Part shown: positions 45,744 to 54,635 of the stretch, piece after piece | Layout: each line of letters begins with the position of its first letter | How positions within the stretch are numbered: position 1 is the stretch's first letter | Source: Enterococcus viikkiensis | GTDB taxonomy: Bacteria > Bacillota > Bacilli > Lactobacillales > Enterococcaceae | Length of the DNA stretch: 64,000 bases | Assembly (NCBI RefSeq): GCF_005405345.1 | Contig: NZ_BJDW01000006.1 | Span: 62,001-126,000, forward strand | Reading direction: 5' to 3' | Made by a program: the position numbers and the translations under genes | Notes under the pieces: model-generated | What the model was told of the DNA's origin: nothing | Databases searched by the model: none | The model's input: the letters and a program-made list of their open reading frames with translations, nothing else

Positions 45744-47108
45744 CTACTCGCTTTGTTGCCACTCAGGTAAAAATGTTTTTTGTAAAAAGCTGGTATCGTA
45801 ATCGCCAAACAAGACGCTTGGATGACTGATTAGATCCATTTGAAATTCCACATTTGTAATCACGCCATCTGAAACGAATTCCCCTAATGCCCGCTGCATC
45901 TTCATCAACGCATCAAACCGGTCTTCGCCATGAACGATGATCTTTGCAATCATTGAATCATAATATGGTGGAATTGTCACTCCACTGTACATCGCGCTAT
46001 CCACCCGTAAACCTAAACCACCACTTGGCAATAGCAACGTTTTGATTTTACCAGGAGACGGTGCAAAATTGAAGGCCGGATTCTCTGCGTTGATGCGGCA
46101 CTCGATAGAATGGCCTTGAAATTTCACATCAGACTGTTTCAAACCTAATGGTTCGCCAGCTGCGATTTTGATTTGTTTTTTGACAATATCAATTCCAGTC
46201 ACCATTTCCGTAATCGGATGTTCGACTTGAATTCGCGTATTCATTTCCATAAAATAAAAATTTCCATTTTCATCTCGTAGAAATTCAATCGTTCCGGCAC
46301 TTTCATAATTTACGGCTTTTCCCGCTTTGACAGCGATATCCCCCAACATTTTACGGGTTTCTTCGCCAATGACTACCGAGGGCGCTTCTTCCAAGACTTT
46401 TTGATTGTTCCGTTGCAATGAACAATCCCGTTCTCCTAAATGGATCACGTCGCCTTGTTGATCACCTAAAATTTGAACCTCGATATGACGTGCTGGATAA
46501 ATAATTTTTTCCATGTACATTGAGTCATCACCAAAAGCCGCTTTTGCTTCGGATTTTGCAGACAAGAAATTTTTTTCAAGTTCGCTTTTAGTCGGAACTT
46601 TACGAATCCCTTTTCCGCCACCGCCAGCTGCTGCTTTTAGCATCACCGGATAACCAATTTTTTCGGCTAGTATTTCGGCTTCAGCTAGTGTGGCAATTGC
46701 GCCATCGCTACCAGGAATTACTGGAACACTGGCTTTTTGCATTAATTGACGAGCATGAATTTTATTTCCCATCGCATCGATGGTTTTTTCACTAGGCCCG
46801 ATAAATTTAATATTACATTCGGCGCACATCGTCGCAAATAAACTATTTTCGGACAAAAACCCAAAACCTGGATGGATCGCTTCAGCATTGGTCACAATTG
46901 CTGCGCTTAAAATCTCTTGCATATTCAAATAAGATTCACTCGAACGGGCAGGCCCAATGCAAATCGCTTCATCGGCCATTTCCGTATGTAACGCTTCTTT
47001 ATCCGCTTCAGAATAAACCGCTACTGTCTGAATTCCCAATTCACGACAAGCACGGATAATTCGTACAGCGATCTCGCCACGGTTGGCGATCAAAATTTTT
47101 GAAAACAT
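45744..47108 (-). CDS. accC: Biotin carboxylase
   Basis: ATP-grasp enzyme carboxylating biotin on AccB. It begins MFSKILIANRGEIAVRIIRACRELGI, has the glycine-rich ATP loop KAAAGGGGKGIR and the catalytic region EMNTRIQVEHPITEMVTG. I prefer the second ATG (47108) because MFSK is the family start; the frame opens two codons earlier at 47114, overlapping the fabZ stop context. About 454 residues. Confidence 0.97.
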   Translation of the reverse strand: MFSKILIANRGEIAVRIIRACRELGIQTVAVYSEADKEALHTEMADEAICIGPARSSESYLNMQEILSAAIVTNAEAIHPGFGFLSENSLFATMCAECNIKFIGPSEKTIDAMGNKIHARQLMQKASVPVIPGSDGAIATLAEAEILAEKIGYPVMLKAAAGGGGKGIRKVPTKSELEKNFLSAKSEAKAAFGDDSMYMEKIIYPARHIEVQILGDQQGDVIHLGERDCSLQRNNQKVLEEAPSVVIGEETRKMLGDIAVKAGKAVNYESAGTIEFLRDENGNFYFMEMNTRIQVEHPITEMVTGIDIVKKQIKIAAGEPLGLKQSDVKFQGHSIECRINAENPAFNFAPSPGKIKTLLLPSGGLGLRVDSAMYSGVTIPPYYDSMIAKIIVHGEDRFDALMKMQRALGEFVSDGVITNVEFQMDLISHPSVLFGDYDTSFLQKTFLPEWQQSE

Positions 47109-47114
47109 CGGCAT

Positions 47115-47537
47115 CTATCCAATCATAAAAGTTAGTTCTGCTTCGGCTACTTTTTTACCATCGACATAGGCGATGCCTTTGCCGCAACCTGCTGAAGAAC
47201 GGACTTTTGTTAATTCAACTTCTAAGACTAAAGTATCGCCAGGTACTACTTTTTTACGGAACTTCGCTTTATCGATCCCGCCAAAATAAGCGGTTTTCCC
47301 TTTAAAATCTTCCATTGATAACAAAGCAACCGCACCGGCTTGAGCCATCGCTTCGACGATTAACACACCCGGCATCACAGGTTCGTGAGGAAAATGGCCT
47401 TGGAAAAATGGTTCATTGACGGAAACATTTTTCTTTGCTTTGATGCTTTTTCCTGCTTCTAATTCTTCAACACGATCAATCAATAACATCGGATAGCGAT
47501 GTGGGATGATTTCTTTAATTTCTTCAATCGTTAACAT
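47115..47537 (-). CDS. fabZ: 3-hydroxyacyl-ACP dehydratase FabZ
   Basis: 140-residue hot-dog-fold dehydratase. Catalytic His in [21 protein letters not shown] and Glu in the same block. It removes water from 3-hydroxyacyl-ACP; in enterococci one FabZ-type paralogue can also isomerise for unsaturated fatty acids, and the one in this operon is usually the plain dehydratase. It lies between accB and accC. Confidence 0.95.
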   Translation of the reverse strand: MLTIEEIKEIIPHRYPMLLIDRVEELEAGKSIKAKKNVSVNEPFFQGHFPHEPVMPGVLIVEAMAQAGAVALLSMEDFKGKTAYFGGIDKAKFRKKVVPGDTLVLEVELTKVRSSAGCGKGIAYVDGKKVAEAELTFMIG

Positions 47538-47559
47538 ATCTTATTTGCTCCAATCTGAA

Positions 47560-48018
47560 TTAATTAATACGGAACAAAGGCTGTCCGTATTCAACTACAT
47601 CTTCGTTTTCAACCAAGATTTCGGTAATCGTTCCATCGAATTCACTGGTGATTTCATTCAATAATTTCATTGCTTCAATGATACAAACGGTCTCACCTTG
47701 TTTTACCGTCTCACCAACCGATTTAAAGGCTGGTTGCTCTGGTGAAGGTTGCAAATACACGATCCCAACGATTGGTGACGTAATCACTTGCCCCTCCTCA
47801 GTGCTTTTTACAGTCGGCGGCGCGCTGTCCGTTTCTGTTGCTGGAACTGGTGCTGCTACGGTCTCAGTAACCGACTCCGGTTGTACAGGTGTCGCTGTTT
47901 GTCGACTCGTTTGATTTTTATTCATATACAATTCAAAGCTGCCTTCGCGCAAATCAAACTCGGTTAAGTTTGAATCATTAAACTGCTTCAACAGTTCTTT
48001 GACTTCATTGATTTCCAT
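47560..48018 (-). CDS. accB: Biotin carboxyl carrier protein
   Basis: 152 residues: an N-terminal segment, a Pro/Ala/Thr-rich linker (about residues 35-75) and the biotinyl domain with the modified lysine in EAMKLLNEI. Two bases after the fabF stop, with GGAGG seven bases before the ATG. Confidence 0.96.
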   Translation of the reverse strand: MEINEVKELLKQFNDSNLTEFDLREGSFELYMNKNQTSRQTATPVQPESVTETVAAPVPATETDSAPPTVKSTEEGQVITSPIVGIVYLQPSPEQPAFKSVGETVKQGETVCIIEAMKLLNEITSEFDGTITEILVENEDVVEYGQPLFRIN

Positions 48019-48020
48019 AC

Positions 48021-49247
48021 TTATGCCTCCCAGCGTTTCAAGCAGATCACAGCGTTGTGTCCGCCAAAGCCTAGAGAATTGCTTACTGCGTAATTAACTG
48101 CCGTTTCTTTAGCTTCATTGACCACAACATTGGCTTTGACTTCTGGATCGACTTCTTGAATATTTGCAGTTGGCGGAATAAATTGATGTTGCAGTGCCAT
48201 CAGTGATGCTACGGCTTCCACACCGCCGGCTCCGCCTAATAAATGGCCGGTCAATGATTTCGTACTGCTGACATATGCATTTTCTGTTAAAGCTGCTTCA
48301 ATTGCTTTACTTTCTGCTTTGTCATTGGCTTGGGTACTCGTACCATGGGCATTTACATAATTGACTTCTGCTGGTTCGATCCCCGCTTCTTTGACTGCTT
48401 CTTTAATTGCTCGTGCTGCGCCTTCACCATCTGGTGATGGGGCCGTCATATGGTAGGCATCACAAGTAGCGCCATAACCAACAATTTCGCCTAAAATAGT
48501 TGCCCCGCGTTTTTGGGCATGCTCTAATGATTCAAGCACTAAAACGCCAGCACCTTCACCCATCACAAAGCCATCACGCTCTTTATCAAAAGGAATCGAT
48601 GCACGTGTTGGATCTTCTGAGGTGCTTAAAGCCGTTAAAGCCGCAAAGCCAGAAATCCCGATTTTATTAATACAAGACTCCGCTCCGCCGGCAATAATCA
48701 CATCAGAATAACCGTGTTTAATATTACGGAAGGCTTCTCCAATAGAATGCGTTCCACTAGCACAAGCCGTTACGGTACTAGTACAAATTCCCTTTGCTCC
48801 AATTCGTAGCGCGACATTTCCAGCCGCCATATTCACGATAGCAAGTGGTACGAACATTGGTGAAACACGACCTGGTCCTTTAGCATCCATTTTGATGACT
48901 TGGTCTTGAATCGTTCCTAAACCTCCAACACCAGAACCGATCATCACGCCGAAACGTTCCATATTTTCTTCTTCCGTGTTAATGCCGCTCATTTCTAACG
49001 CTTCAAGCGCTGAATAGATGGCATACAGTGAGTATGTTTCCATCCGTTTCGTATCTTTTTTAACAAAATATTTTTCTAAAGGAAATTCTTTGACTTCACC
49101 AGCTAAAGTAATACCTGTTTCACTGGCATCAAAGCGTGTGATTGGTCCAAAACCATGATTTCCTGCTTTTAAATTCTTTAAAAATGTTTCTTCATCATTA
49201 CCAATTGGTGAGGCAACACCAAAGCCTGTAATTACGACACGATTCAT
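48021..49247 (-). CDS. fabF: 3-oxoacyl-ACP synthase II
   Basis: Condensing enzyme extending acyl-ACP with malonyl-ACP, 408 residues. Active Cys in TVTACASGTHSIG (about 163), His in VNAHGTSTQAND and His in SLTGHLLGGAGG. The triad is complete. It follows fabG by 17 bases. Confidence 0.97.
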   Translation of the reverse strand: MNRVVITGFGVASPIGNDEETFLKNLKAGNHGFGPITRFDASETGITLAGEVKEFPLEKYFVKKDTKRMETYSLYAIYSALEALEMSGINTEEENMERFGVMIGSGVGGLGTIQDQVIKMDAKGPGRVSPMFVPLAIVNMAAGNVALRIGAKGICTSTVTACASGTHSIGEAFRNIKHGYSDVIIAGGAESCINKIGISGFAALTALSTSEDPTRASIPFDKERDGFVMGEGAGVLVLESLEHAQKRGATILGEIVGYGATCDAYHMTAPSPDGEGAARAIKEAVKEAGIEPAEVNYVNAHGTSTQANDKAESKAIEAALTENAYVSSTKSLTGHLLGGAGGVEAVASLMALQHQFIPPTANIQEVDPEVKANVVVNEAKETAVNYAVSNSLGFGGHNAVICLKRWEA

Positions 49248-49264
49248 TTTCTTCCGTCCTTTCT

Positions 49265-49996
49265 TTACATGACCATTCCGCCATCAACGTTCAAGACTTG
49301 ACCGGTGATGTAGCTGTTTTGGGCTAAGAACAACGCAGCGTTTGCCACGTCTTCCACACTGCCGAAGCATTTCAGCGGAATTTGACCTTCCATTTGTTCT
49401 TTAACTTTATCATTCAATTCATCTGTCATATCTGTTTTGATAAATCCAGGAGCGATCGCGTTGCATGTGATCCCACGAGGGGCGACTTCTCTAGCGACAG
49501 CTTTAGTAAAACCAATCACACCGGCTTTACTGGCGGCATAGTTGCTTTGACCAACATTACCAATCAAACCGACAACACTGGAAAGATTAATAATCACACC
49601 AGCACGTTTTTTCATCATTTGTTTCAAAACTTGTTGGGTCATATTGAATGTCCCTTTCAAGTTGATGTCTAATACCGCATCAAAGTCTTCCGGTTTCATC
49701 CGTAAAAGCAATTGATCTTTTGTGATTCCTGCATTGTTAATCAAGACATCGATCGTCCCTAGATTGGTTTCACAGTCTTTGATCATTTTCCCTGCGTCTT
49801 CAAAAGAGCTGATGTCGCCGCAAATAGACGTACATTTCACTCCTAAGGCTTCAATCTCAGCGATTTTTTCTGCCGGAATCTCTTTCCGACCATTCAAAAC
49901 AATATTCGCTCCGGTTTTGGCGAAAGCTTTTGCAATGCCCCAGCCGATTCCACGACTGCTGCCGGTAATAAAGACAGTTTTATTGGTTAATTCCAT
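49265..49996 (-). CDS. fabG: 3-oxoacyl-ACP reductase
   Basis: NADPH-dependent SDR reductase, 243 residues. TGSSRGIGWGIA cofactor motif, NNAG, catalytic Ser in INLSSVVG and YAASKAG. GGAGG before the ATG. Directly downstream of fabD. Confidence 0.97.
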   Translation of the reverse strand: MELTNKTVFITGSSRGIGWGIAKAFAKTGANIVLNGRKEIPAEKIAEIEALGVKCTSICGDISSFEDAGKMIKDCETNLGTIDVLINNAGITKDQLLLRMKPEDFDAVLDINLKGTFNMTQQVLKQMMKKRAGVIINLSSVVGLIGNVGQSNYAASKAGVIGFTKAVAREVAPRGITCNAIAPGFIKTDMTDELNDKVKEQMEGQIPLKCFGSVEDVANAALFLAQNSYITGQVLNVDGGMVM

Positions 49997-50041
49997 TCGG
50001 ACCTCCTAATTCATTCAGTGTTCTTCTCATCATTCGATCAA

Positions 50042-50968
50042 TCATTCAGTTAAAAAGTCGATCGTCTCAGCCAAAGTTTTGGCATCTTCTACTCGACTAG
50101 TAGCTAAGCTACGGTCAATTTTTTTGATAAAGCCAGTTAATGTTTTCCCTGGACCGATCTCAATTAATCGCGTCACACCAAGTTCTTTAAAGGTTTGAAC
50201 ACTATCACTAAAGCGTACTGGCGACATGACTTGCTTCGTCAGCAATGAAACAATTTCTGCTTGAGGCATCACTTTTGCAGTAGTATTTGAAATGACTGGA
50301 ATTTCCATTTCTTTAAACAAAATCGTCTGCAAAACTTCGTTTAATCGTTTGCTGGCTGGCTCTAACAATGCCGTGTGGAATGGACCGCTGACATTTAGCT
50401 GGATCATCCGTTTTGTTCCTGCCGCTTGCAATAATTCTTCCGCCTTCTCGACTGCGGCTACTTCGCCGCCAATCACGATCTGTTGCGGAGTATTATAGTT
50501 TGCTGGTGAAACAATTCCTAAAGCCGAAGCTTCACGACAACACGCTTCAATCACCTCAGCGTCTGTATTCATGACCGCTACCATTTTCCCGCTACCAGTT
50601 GGGGCTGCTTCACTCATAAATTGTCCCCGCTGATGAACTAGCTGAACAGCATCGCTAAAGGCTAATGCACCTGAGGCAACTAAAGCCGTGTATTCCCCTA
50701 AACTTAGGCCAGCAACGGCATCCGCATGGAAACCTTTTTCCTTCAAGACCCGTAAAAAGGCGGTGCTGACTGTCAAGATTGCTGGCTGCGTGTACTTAGT
50801 TTCATTTAGCCGATTGTTTTCTTCAAAACACAAATCTTCCATTGAAAAGCCTAAAAGGTCACTGGCCTCTTCAAAAGTTTCCTTTACACGTTTTTCTTGT
50901 TGATATAACTCTTTACCCATGCCGACATATTGCGCGCCTTGCCCGCTGAACAAGAATGCTGTTTTCAT
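50042..50968 (-). CDS. fabD: Malonyl-CoA:ACP transacylase
   Basis: 308 residues. It begins FLFSGQGAQYVGMGKEL, with the nucleophile Ser in AGLSLGEYTAL and the His in SGPFHTALLEPA. It lies 64 bases after acpP, where fabK would be expected in E. faecalis. Confidence 0.97.
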   Translation of the reverse strand: MKTAFLFSGQGAQYVGMGKELYQQEKRVKETFEEASDLLGFSMEDLCFEENNRLNETKYTQPAILTVSTAFLRVLKEKGFHADAVAGLSLGEYTALVASGALAFSDAVQLVHQRGQFMSEAAPTGSGKMVAVMNTDAEVIEACCREASALGIVSPANYNTPQQIVIGGEVAAVEKAEELLQAAGTKRMIQLNVSGPFHTALLEPASKRLNEVLQTILFKEMEIPVISNTTAKVMPQAEIVSLLTKQVMSPVRFSDSVQTFKELGVTRLIEIGPGKTLTGFIKKIDRSLATSRVEDAKTLAETIDFLTE

Positions 50969-50986
50969 GATCGTCTCCTAATAGCA

Positions 50987-51018
50987 GGAAAGGCCAGGCC
51001 TTACGCCTAGCCTTTTCC
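50987..51018 (-). promoter_or_regulatory. Strong intercistronic hairpin between acpP and fabD
   Basis: On the minus strand GGAAAAGGCTAGGC pairs with GCCTGGCCTTTCC (13 pairs, one bulged A, one G-T) around a short GTAAG loop. No T-run follows, so it is more likely a partial terminator, RNA-processing or mRNA 3'-protection element for the abundant acpP message. Confidence 0.7.
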
Positions 51019-51032
51019 CAAAATTTTATTAA

Positions 51033-51260
51033 TTAAGCGTTTTGTTGTTTTTCAACGTATTCAACTAAATCTTTAACTGTTTTGATGCCGTCTTCTGTTT
51101 CGATCTTCACGTCAAATTCGTCTTCGATTTCGTTGATGATTTGGAATAAATCTAAGCTATCTGCTTCTAAGTCTTCTTGGATGTTCGTTTCCAATTTTAC
51201 TTCGTCTTTCTCTACTCCTAGTTCTTCCACGATGATGTCTTGAATTTTTTCGAATGTCAT
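51033..51260 (-). CDS. acpP: Acyl carrier protein
   Basis: 75-residue acidic carrier. The phosphopantetheine serine is Ser35 in [19 protein letters not shown]. It lies between fabH and fabD in the operon, with GGAGGAAAC before the ATG. Confidence 0.96.
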   Translation of the reverse strand: MTFEKIQDIIVEELGVEKDEVKLETNIQEDLEADSLDLFQIINEIEDEFDVKIETEDGIKTVKDLVEYVEKQQNA

Positions 51261-51312
51261 AAGTTGTTTCCTCCGATAATTTTTAAGTTTTAGTTTTATA
51301 TTTTTAACAAAC

Positions 51313-52269
51313 TTACAGCTGGATCAATAGGTTGCCCCATGCCAATCCGCCGCCGTAGCCTGTCAATACCACTTTTTGATTGCTGTTTAAACTTAGAGTC
51401 CCTGCTTCAACGAGCTCATCCAATAGAATCGGAATGCTCGCCGCTGAAGTGTTCCCGTAGTTCATTAAATTCATCGGGAATTTTTCAATCGGTTCTTTCG
51501 TTTTGCGAGCGATTTTCTCAATGATTCGTTTATTGGCTTGATGCAGTAGATAGTAATCTACAGAATCTTCGCCGATAAATTCTTTCAAGCTTTTAGTCAC
51601 ATCATTTAAGGCAAAATTCCAAATTCCGCGGCCATCCATGACTAAAGCTGTACTAATTTCAGGACTTTCATGAAAAACATTATTGTTCAGACGAAAACCA
51701 GCAGTCAACGCATTCGCTCGTTCCCCATCCGCTCGCAACATTTGCTTTATAATAGAAGCTTCTTTACTGGCTTCCAATAAAACACCTGCGGCTCCGTCAC
51801 CGAAAAGAACGGCTGAAGACCGATCCTGCCAGTCTAAAAGCTTCGATGTTTTCTCGCCACCAATCACGATTCCTCGCTGCATCCCACCACGCATGAAATT
51901 CTCCGCAGTCGCTAACGCATAAACAAAGCCCGCACAAGCTGCAGATACATCAAAGGCCATCGCATTTTTCGCACCCAATTGACCTTGCACCTGGCAAGCA
52001 ACAGAAGGTGAGGTATAATCCGGTGACATTGTAGCCACGATAATAAAGTCTAAGCTCAACGGATCAATTTCCGTTTTGGCAATCAGTTTTTCCGCCACTT
52101 TGAAACACAAGTCCGAAGTATTTTCAGCCTCTGCTATATGTCGCTGTCTGATCCCCGTGCGTGATTGAATCCATTCGTCTGAGGTATCCATCCATTTAGC
52201 TAAGTCGTCATTCGTGACCATTTTTTCAGGTAGATAACGGGCTGTCGCGCGAATTTTTCCGAAGCTCAT
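51313..52269 (-). CDS. fabH: 3-oxoacyl-ACP synthase III
   Basis: Initiates chains from acetyl-CoA or branched acyl-CoA and malonyl-ACP. Active Cys in [17 protein letters not shown] (about 112), His in [12 protein letters not shown] and Asn in [10 protein letters not shown]. About 318 residues. Of two adjacent ATG codons (52272 and 52269) the second is eight bases after AGGAG and gives the usual MxFGKI start. It overlaps the fabT stop. Confidence 0.96.
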   Translation of the reverse strand: MSFGKIRATARYLPEKMVTNDDLAKWMDTSDEWIQSRTGIRQRHIAEAENTSDLCFKVAEKLIAKTEIDPLSLDFIIVATMSPDYTSPSVACQVQGQLGAKNAMAFDVSAACAGFVYALATAENFMRGGMQRGIVIGGEKTSKLLDWQDRSSAVLFGDGAAGVLLEASKEASIIKQMLRADGERANALTAGFRLNNNVFHESPEISTALVMDGRGIWNFALNDVTKSLKEFIGEDSVDYYLLHQANKRIIEKIARKTKEPIEKFPMNLMNYGNTSAASIPILLDELVEAGTLSLNSNQKVVLTGYGGGLAWGNLLIQL

Positions 52270-52709
52270 CATTTTATCTCCTCTAAATAACTAAATAGAT
52301 TAACTAAAGCTTTTAAGAATACTTCCTGCTCATCCGTGTCCAGATCCTTGATGGCACGTTTCACCATCTCATGATGAAAATGCTGATGAACCCGAAATAC
52401 GAGTCTGCCCTTTTTAGTTAAGCCCAACTTCACTACCCGGCGATCATCTTCACTACGGATTCGTTCGACGTATCCTTTTTTTACTAAACGATTGATCGAG
52501 GTTGTAAGTGTACCAACTGTCACCAGTAATTCTCTAGCGACTTCGGTTGTCGTTTTCTTCTTATACATCCCGATAGCGTCGATGGTGTGCATCTCAGTAA
52601 TCGTCAAATCGCTAAATTGCGATTTCTTTAGTTCGTTTTCTTCAATCGACAAAACGTCGTTGAAAATTGAAACTAAATAGGTATTCAGTTCTTCCCAGTT
52701 TCTTTCCAT
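52269..52709 (-). CDS. fabT: MarR-family fatty-acid operon repressor FabT
   Basis: 146-residue winged-helix protein (ITEMHTIDAIGMYKKKTTTEVARELLVTVGTLTTSINRLVKKGYVERIRSEDDRR region, residues 51-105). In streptococci and enterococci FabT, with long-chain acyl-ACP as corepressor, represses this operon. It is the first gene, and its promoter carries two FabT-type boxes, predicting autoregulation. Confidence 0.95.
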   Translation of the reverse strand: MERNWEELNTYLVSIFNDVLSIEENELKKSQFSDLTITEMHTIDAIGMYKKKTTTEVARELLVTVGTLTTSINRLVKKGYVERIRSEDDRRVVKLGLTKKGRLVFRVHQHFHHEMVKRAIKDLDTDEQEVFLKALVNLFSYLEEIK

Positions 52710-52725
52710 GTCATCACCTAATTAG

Positions 52726-52782
52726 TTTGATTATCAAATCATTTGATGTTCAAACTATATCTTATTTTTTTTCTGAATGCAA
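52726..52782 (-). promoter_or_regulatory. fab operon promoter with tandem FabT boxes
   Basis: Minus strand: -35 TTGCAT (52777-52782), a 17-base spacer, -10 TATAGT (52754-52759). Just downstream lie two TTTGA-N3-TCAAA palindromes, 52742-52754 and 52726-52738, the second a perfect TTTGATTATCAAA. Both match the FabT/MarR site, and their centres are 16 bases apart. Confidence 0.92.
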
Positions 52783-52921
52783 CAAGATTTTTTTAATTAA
52801 TTAAAAATTAATGATTTAAACAAACGATCAATTAATAGTCGTCTATTCTAATACTTTGGCAATCAAAGTATATTGTTGGATAGTTTGGCTTTATTGAGTG
52901 ATTATTCCCACCTTTAAAAAA

Positions 52922-52965
52922 AAAGAAAAGTCAGCTGTCGGAACACAGCTGACTTTTCTTTTTTT
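52922..52965. terminator. cfa terminator
   Basis: Perfect stem AGAAAAGTCAGCTGT/ACAGCTGACTTTTCT with T-runs on both sides. It faces cfa on the minus strand. Confidence 0.88.
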
Positions 52966-52969
52966 AAAA

Positions 52970-54133
52970 TTAGACATTCCGATGCATCGGAATACTATTA
53001 TTATTTGGACGAACCAGTAAATACTGAATAACATCAATATTGCTGGCTTGGAATGAAGCGGCGCAGGCTTGTAAATACAAATCCCACATTCGATAAAAGG
53101 CTTCATCTTTTTGTTCCATCACTTGTGCAGCGACTTGGTGGAAATTTTGTGTCCAATGTTCCAACGTCAATTGATAATCACGGCGCAAACTTTCTAGATC
53201 GATCAATTGCAAATTATTTTCAGTAATATGTCCAACGAGTTCTGTCACGCCAGGAATATAGCCACCAGGGAAAATGTATTGGTTGATCCATGCATTTGTT
53301 GCGCCACCTTGTTGGCGGCTAATTCCGTGAATCAGTGCGGTTCCATTTGGTGCTAAATGATTTTCCACCACTTTAAAATATTCTTGCAGATTTTCCCCAC
53401 CGACATGCTCGAACATCCCAACACTAGTGATATGGTCAAATTCTCCATTCACATCACGATAGTCCCTCAATTCAACTGAGACGCTATCTTCTAACTGCTC
53501 TTCTTTGATAATTTTTTGGATATGCTGGTACTGTTCTTCACTTAAAGTAATCCCTTTAGCTTTTACTTTGTATTCCTTCGCAGCAGTAAAAATCAATGTT
53601 CCCCAGCCGCACCCAATGTCTAATAATGTTTCGCCAGGCTGGATGAATAATTTATCCAAAATGTGATGTACTTTATTGATCTGTGCTTGCTCTAAGCTAT
53701 CCTCTGGTGTTTCAAAATAAGCACAAGAATAGGTTAGCGTTTTATCCAACCATAGCTCATAAAAATCATTACCTAAATCATAGTGGCTATGAATATCGTG
53801 AGCGGACTGTTTTTTTGTATGCTTTTCTTTTGGCAACCATTTTTTAAAATTCGCATTATGGAAAAAGCCGTTTGACTGATTGTAAACATCGTAAATCAAC
53901 GCTTGCAGATTTCCTTCAATTTCGATCTTCTTCTCCATATATGCTTCACCTAATGCTAAGGATGCATTATTGATTAATTCCTTTACTGGAATCTTCTCAT
54001 TAAAAATAATTTTAAAAACGATTTCTCCTTCAGAATTCCCGTATTCTTTTACCGAACCATCCCAAAAAGTAACTTCTGTTTTCTGAGAAAAAGACGGCTT
54101 AAATAGTTGATTATAAACTTCTTTATCTAACAT
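52970..54133 (-). CDS. cfa: Cyclopropane-fatty-acyl-phospholipid synthase
   Basis: SAM-dependent enzyme adding a methylene bridge to unsaturated phospholipid chains. 387 residues from ATG 54133 (GGGAGG seven bases before). N-terminal lipid-binding part, then the methyltransferase core: [36 protein letters not shown], and [14 protein letters not shown]. The bicarbonate-binding HGISR motif is also seen. Placement after the fab operon gives a membrane-lipid neighbourhood. Confidence 0.95.
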   Translation of the reverse strand: MLDKEVYNQLFKPSFSQKTEVTFWDGSVKEYGNSEGEIVFKIIFNEKIPVKELINNASLALGEAYMEKKIEIEGNLQALIYDVYNQSNGFFHNANFKKWLPKEKHTKKQSAHDIHSHYDLGNDFYELWLDKTLTYSCAYFETPEDSLEQAQINKVHHILDKLFIQPGETLLDIGCGWGTLIFTAAKEYKVKAKGITLSEEQYQHIQKIIKEEQLEDSVSVELRDYRDVNGEFDHITSVGMFEHVGGENLQEYFKVVENHLAPNGTALIHGISRQQGGATNAWINQYIFPGGYIPGVTELVGHITENNLQLIDLESLRRDYQLTLEHWTQNFHQVAAQVMEQKDEAFYRMWDLYLQACAASFQASNIDVIQYLLVRPNNNSIPMHRNV

Positions 54134-54245
54134 AACATTGCCTCCCATAGGATATTTTCTGACTAAAGAAGGATATTTTCAAAAGATATGGCCTTGGTTT
54201 CGACAAAAAAAGGAATTCCTCATGGATTTATAATTAAAAACAAGA

Positions 54246-54260
54246 TTAAAACGTTTACAA
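54246..54260 (-). promoter_or_regulatory. Possible CcpA cre site upstream of cfa
   Basis: Minus strand TTGTAAACGTTTTAA resembles the cre consensus (one central position off), and a candidate -35 TTGTAA overlaps it. About 110 bases before the cfa start. Regulation by CcpA is inferred. Confidence 0.4.
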
Positions 54261-54274
54261 AAAAGCAAACAACA

Positions 54275-54299
54275 AAAAAACGGGTTTCCCCGTTTTATT
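54275..54299 (-). terminator. Terminator of the YkuJ-type gene
   Basis: Stem AACGGGG/CCCGTT with a short AAA loop overlapping the gene's stop, then seven T. Confidence 0.8.
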
Positions 54300-54525
54300 G
54301 AATCAAGTCATAAATTTCCATAGCAACGATATCAATGTTATCGAATTGATAAGATTGTTTACTGTCGCTTTCGGTTAATTCGAATGTTTCTGTCGTATTA
54401 TCATAAGTTACAGTACATTTCTCTACGCCTTCTTTTTCAAAACGACGTAATTGTACTTCATTATCAGTTGATTCAGTCATAGCTTCTAAGCGTTTAATAA
54501 TGGCAACTAATTGTGAATGTTTCAT
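54295..54525 (-). CDS. DUF1797 (YkuJ-like) protein
   Basis: 76 residues, MKHSQLVAIIKRLEAMTESTDNEVQLRRFEKEGVEKCTVTYDNTTETFELTESDS... with an acidic C-terminus FDNIDIVAMEIYDLIQ. This is the small YkuJ family of Firmicutes, of known fold and unknown function. Single gene. Confidence 0.85.
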   Translation of the reverse strand: MKHSQLVAIIKRLEAMTESTDNEVQLRRFEKEGVEKCTVTYDNTTETFELTESDSKQSYQFDNIDIVAMEIYDLIQ

Positions 54526-54635
54526 CTAGATGCCCCCCTTCTTCTCAATTCTGTCTTATTGTATCAAATCCAATCGTATCTTGCATTGATTTTCATCAAT
54601 TAATTTATGAATTTTTCACTAAATCTAACTTAAGA

